DNA from: Phoronis australis
Lineage: Eukaryota; Phoronida; Phoronidae
Assembly: GCA_002633005.1 (NCBI GenBank)
Contig: NMRA01000403.1
Span: forward strand, 334,309 to 398,308
Direction: 5' to 3'
DNA: 64,000 bases
The translations under genes and the position numbers were made by a program. Shown piece by piece: positions 60,021-64,000 of the stretch. The stretch's first letter is position 1. The number at the start of each line of letters is the position of its first letter. Under the pieces are notes generated by a model. It did not search any database, had not been told where the DNA came from, and saw only the letters and a program-made list of their open reading frames with translations.

Positions 60021-62560
60021 ATTTGAATTAGATGAAATGCGTGATTGGTGTCTCTATCGCCAGGATTATGACGGACGGCTTAATTGACCAATCAGAACGC
60101 AGAATTCTTGGCACACCTTCGTCTGCGTTTCCAAGCCGCCATTTTACCCGACAAACAACACGTAGCCGAGTAAAACTTACTTTAGTCTATAGCTCTAGAA
60201 ATTGTCCGCTAAGAATGGGGAAACGGTGTTGATATGGCGTGTGTAGCACCGACAGCCGTTATGCTGCTCCAGAATAATGATTTTTTGGCATGTCCTAAGC
60301 CGAAAAATGATGTTGAAAAGCGTAAACTATGGATCAAACTGTACGGCCACACGAGCAGCTGAACTAAGCGATGTTGCTTGATAACTCGAAGGCTATAACA
60401 AACACAAATATATTAGTTCCAAGATACGCACTTTTCAGCTTGGTGGCTATGGTGCAGATTTTGACTCCCGAGTTTCCTACGTCTGGCCGCCTTTGTCTCG
60501 GCACCTGGTGGATCTCAGCACTCTAGCGATAGTCCCCGGAAATTGTTGTTTTCAAGGACATTTTTATTTTATTTTTTATTTATTTCAACCTAATGAACAT
60601 TATTTTGTTTAATATCAGAGGTACATTTTTGTTATTCATAAACCGTAGCCTGGCGTTCAACTGAACTTCTCTCCCGGTCAAAATTCAGAGATTCGATCGG
60701 CACAGGGAAGGGCACTGGATTACTGCCGGAACTCAAAGCCTTGGTCGAGCTGTTGTCACTAAAAATAAACTGTTGAATTACTTTATGACGTGTACCTCTA
60801 GTATACACTATGTCTGTAGAGTTAGAGAGAGCTCATTTTGAAGTTGTTCAAAAATGATATTTAGATTTATGAAGCTTTAAAAAAGAATTTGAGTTATTTT
60901 TGTAAATACCCTATTTTTGCAACTACTACCTGTACTGTACAGTACGCCTCGCTGATCATGACGGGTTTCAGCTTGCATCAAGTCGCTTTTATTTTTGAAA
61001 GTATATGCAACTAAAAATATGTTGGTTATCGCATCAATTATCAAAAATTAAAAAACACTGAGGAGAACAAACATGCTATCTTCGTTGTCCTGACCGACTT
61101 TATTTCTGCTACTTGCCAAATGTTTTTAATCAAGAAATTTGTGTTAACGCAAATAGAAATAGGTTACTGTGTAAAATTATTCAGTTTTTGCTCACTACTT
61201 AGTGTTGGGCACATTTGAGATTCAGTGTAGACACTACGTGCTTAGCAGGTAGTTTGGAGACTATTATGCATAATTGATGATATTCAATGCATTTTGATTT
61301 ATAAAACGTTTACCCAAGCGCACATGCAATATAAGTAAGATAGTTGACGCACGACGCCCGTGAAAGGAAATGGCGACTAGTAACATAGAACACCCTCTGT
61401 TGGAGAGTTGAACACCAGAGTCGCAGAAAAGTTTGGAGTTTTTGGACCTGGGGGACAAAGTGAAAGAATATGGCTTACCCTTGGGGTTAACAACTTTACA
61501 GTTTTATGAAATCTGTGTATTTTGCTAAACGATAACTATAAATATATGGAATTCACAGTATCTCAGGGTAAGTATATTTTTTTGAAATTATAAAGAAAAG
61601 GTGGGATATTGGACGTGGTCAACAATGTCTTTGTAGTAAAAGTAAGAAAAAATAGCCGAAATAAAACAACAAAATCCGTCGTAATCTTGTGATTTTGCTA
61701 CAAATCGCCAATTGAGATCCGTTGTATGCCTGAAGTTCGTTGAAATCAAAGCCGGCGATGACTTTTATAATCAAGAATCCTTGTTTGTTTATCGCAGAGG
61801 ACGGCTAAGTAGCACTATCAACACCGTACTCGAGGCGGACTTTGTGACAACGCGAGTGAATGGGCATGCAATAAATAATCACCGGTATTCTTAATGCGCT
61901 CCCAATTGAAGCATAGCAGGTTCTCAGGAAAAAAATGAGTTTGTGACAATCGTGAATTTGTGGGTATGGCATAACTCCAACTTTTTGCCAATCTAGTGGC
62001 GATCATTCACAAAAATAATGGTTTTGAGTAACCTTTCTCTCGCGTCCGCTTACGTGGAGAACGCACGTGAAATGGTTTCTTTAAACTAAGTATTTACATA
62101 TTCAAAATGATGGGCGAAGCGTGAACTCGAAAACGCCGGCACTTTACAATGCATTCCAAAATTTGTTGAGCACTGGAGTTTCGCAGGAAGGAGTAAAAGT
62201 TGGTGGTAATCCTGAATATGTTAGTAATGACATAATTCCAAATTCTTAACCGTCTACTGAAGATCTTATTTTTAAAAAATAATGGTTTTAAGTTTTCGTG
62301 CACGTACATAGGAAATGCACGCGAAATAGTTTGTTTAAGGCCCGACTTCGGATATACATGTAGGCTCACATTGGTTTTGTCCTTGTTGGACACCATTTTT
62401 CAGTCATTAAGAAATCTCAGATATAAACAGTTATAAGTTAGTGTAATTCAATGTACTCCAGTCATAAAACGCTGCTTGTCATCAACATAAGTTACAATTT
62501 TATTTTCAATAAAATGTTGTTCATGAAAAGCAGGTCAAGTTTGAAAGAAAACGGCCCCCC

Positions 62561-62698
62561 GTTCAGTAACGCTAGGACCTCGCTAAAAAGCAAGACTTCG
62601 TGAAATTACGTGAGATGTGGCCGTGTATTTTAAATGAGAACACGTGACTTTGGCTAGATTTTAGCTGGGTCCTAGCGTAGGTCCTAGCGTTATTGAAC
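62561..62698. mobile_element. MITE, GTTCAGTAAC family, copy 2
   Basis: Ends GTTCAGTAACGCTAGGACC and GGTCCTAGCGTTATTGAAC are inverted repeats of 19 bp with one mismatch; the interior matches 53610-53753. Confidence 0.75.
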
Positions 62699-63099
62699 AC
62701 ACTCCGAGTGAGTCTACATGTATGCGAAATGGGCCATTACCTGGTCTTACACATATGAACATGTTAAACATAGGTGCATGAGACAACATGCAAACCACTT
62801 GGGTAAAGAGAGGCCGCAAAGGTATCGTTTCGGATATAGGACCAATGATCGAAAGGCGCGGCAACACGGTATGATTGTGCACAATTTCTAGGCTTTAAAT
62901 GCCATTTTACATGTATATTCATGGATTTTGTTTATTTTTGTCATTTGACACTTAATTGCAACTCAGTTTAAAGATGATGATCGGCTTTCCGATACGACTT
63001 CTTGACATATTGAAGAACTTTATAGCACAATATTAGCCTCGAATGGCAGATACAACCGTGTAATAACCCATAAAGTAATTTCACTATTGAGATAACATT

Positions 63100-63190
63100 T
63101 TGGCGGGAAACCGAGGACGGTTTCGAACCCGGGCTAAAGATAAGAGTTTCGAGTCGCCGACTTTACCACTTCACCACTCAGCGGCTGACG
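63100..63190 (-). repeat. tRNA-like sequence (SINE head or degenerate tRNA)
   Basis: Minus strand: A-box-like TGAGTGGTGAAGTGG and B-box GGGTTCGAAACC (63130-63119) about 40 bp apart. The acceptor stem does not pair cleanly, so a functional tRNA is not claimed. Confidence 0.4.
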
Positions 63191-63229
63191 TCATCGACCA
63201 TGAAAATAGAATACTTAAAGTCCTGCTCT

Positions 63230-64000
63230 CAAACTGCCCATGTGGTTCCAGTATCCGAAAATACTTACTACATAAAATCGTATTTTCGACACCGTTTCTT
63301 TATATTCTTTTCGCCTTTCTTGCCAAAAGCGATTTTTAACCGTATTTGACCCTTCTCTGTGAGCGTATAATTACCGGCTTTCATCGTTATTTCCGTACCC
63401 ACATTTCCGGCTCATCAGTTCAGGAACTTGTCCTGAACGCCGCCATTTTCCCTTGTAACTGAATGTGCTATCGCTTGCTCGAAAAGTCTTCGTTATTTTG
63501 TTTTATTAGTAATATCTCGTGATTAGTTTGCATATGTAGTGTATGTATAGTTTGTAGTTAGTTGTCGTTGAATTTTTTTGGAATGTTACGCGTACTTATT
63601 ATGTTAAAATAGCATTGGTGTTTAGTTCCTTACGTAGGCCGGTCGAACCTAGGAACCAATATGGGTCGAACCAATTTTTTTCGTTTTGATTTTTTTTTTC
63701 TCGTTTTGAAAAAGTACTTTGCTATCATCGGAAAGTTACAGTAGTGAATTCTACACAGAAAAATCCAAAAAGTATCAAATTCGGGGCAAGCAGTGTAAAG
63801 TTATTGCAATTTTTGTGGCGAAATTTGGGTCACTTTGTATGGATCGCCTCGGCCACATTGGAGGACAGCGGGATAAGTTACGGGTTTAAAACTTTGTGTA
63901 AATTGTTTTCGCCAACAAATTACGGTGAAATTTAGTTAGACATATCTTTACTTACTATTATGCACAATTCAACAGTGTTCACCAAATTTCAGTCTCGCAG
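63230..64000 (+). repeat. Large dispersed repeat, copy 2 (runs off window)
   Basis: Partner of 51233-52245, entered after a similar CAAACTGCC start; continues past the window edge. Confidence 0.85.

Larger units (their letters stand above)
55270..64000. other. Region downstream of the kinase-like gene, no further gene recognised
   Basis: After the likely 3' UTR of the kinase gene, only short frames. Contains MITEs, a diverged repeat, tRNA-like pieces and the second copy of the large repeat, listed separately. Confidence 0.6.

Noticed and set aside
63100-63190. Functional tRNA gene on the minus strand
   Set aside because: A and B boxes are present but stems do not pair well enough by eye; recorded as tRNA-like.
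1-64000. CRISPR arrays, bacterial operons, rRNA genes, intact viral genes
   Set aside because: None seen; tandem arrays present are minisatellites without spacer variation, and gene structure is animal-like.

Overview
This is a 64 kb piece of an animal nuclear genome. Genes are split by many GT-AG introns, intergenic space is long, GC is low, small DNA transposons and tRNA-like SINE heads are common, and there are assembly gaps (N at 6974-7273 and 52246-52972, plus single Ns at 20640, 29912 and 32340). Gene content and protein similarity suggest a marine invertebrate, perhaps a deuterostome such as an amphioxus, hemichordate or echinoderm. The sequence alone does not settle the species. No operons, bacterial genes, rRNA, CRISPR or intact viral genes were seen.

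Four protein genes are supported. (1) On the minus strand, 21198 down to 5025, is a complete 17-exon DEAD-box RNA helicase of the DDX31/Dbp7 type (701 aa by exon joining). (2) On the plus strand, 21343-33453, is a complete 11-exon adenylate kinase 8 gene (480 aa, two P-loops). The start codons of these two genes lie head to head only about 145 bp apart, so they appear to share a bidirectional promoter. (3) On the minus strand, 46383 down to 38640, is a complete 6-exon 1-acylglycerol-3-phosphate acyltransferase (AGPAT1/2 type, 274 aa). (4) On the plus strand, 54055-55269, is a single-exon 404-aa divergent protein kinase with ATP-binding and catalytic residues in place but a very short activation segment and C-lobe. 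I could not assign it to a known kinase family.

The rest is accessory DNA: 1-5.0 kb (no gene seen), 33.5-38.6 kb (AK8-AGPAT intergenic, with a 59-bp minisatellite carrying octamer motifs and a Tc1/mariner-like MITE), 46.4-54.0 kb and 55.3-64 kb (dispersed repeats, MITEs, tRNA-like elements, and a repeat of about 1 kb present at 51.2 kb and again at the right edge). AGPAT intron 1 carries a 1.57 kb terminal-inverted-repeat element with a possible 4-bp target duplication.

The clearest hidden structure is that each single N sits exactly at the end of a direct duplication of flanking sequence. Two of these duplications copy AK8 exons 8 and 10. They look like unmerged alleles in the assembly, and an automatic annotation would be misled by them. 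The functional themes of the genes are separate: ribosome biogenesis (DDX31), nucleotide homeostasis, probably ciliary (AK8), phospholipid synthesis (AGPAT) and an orphan kinase.
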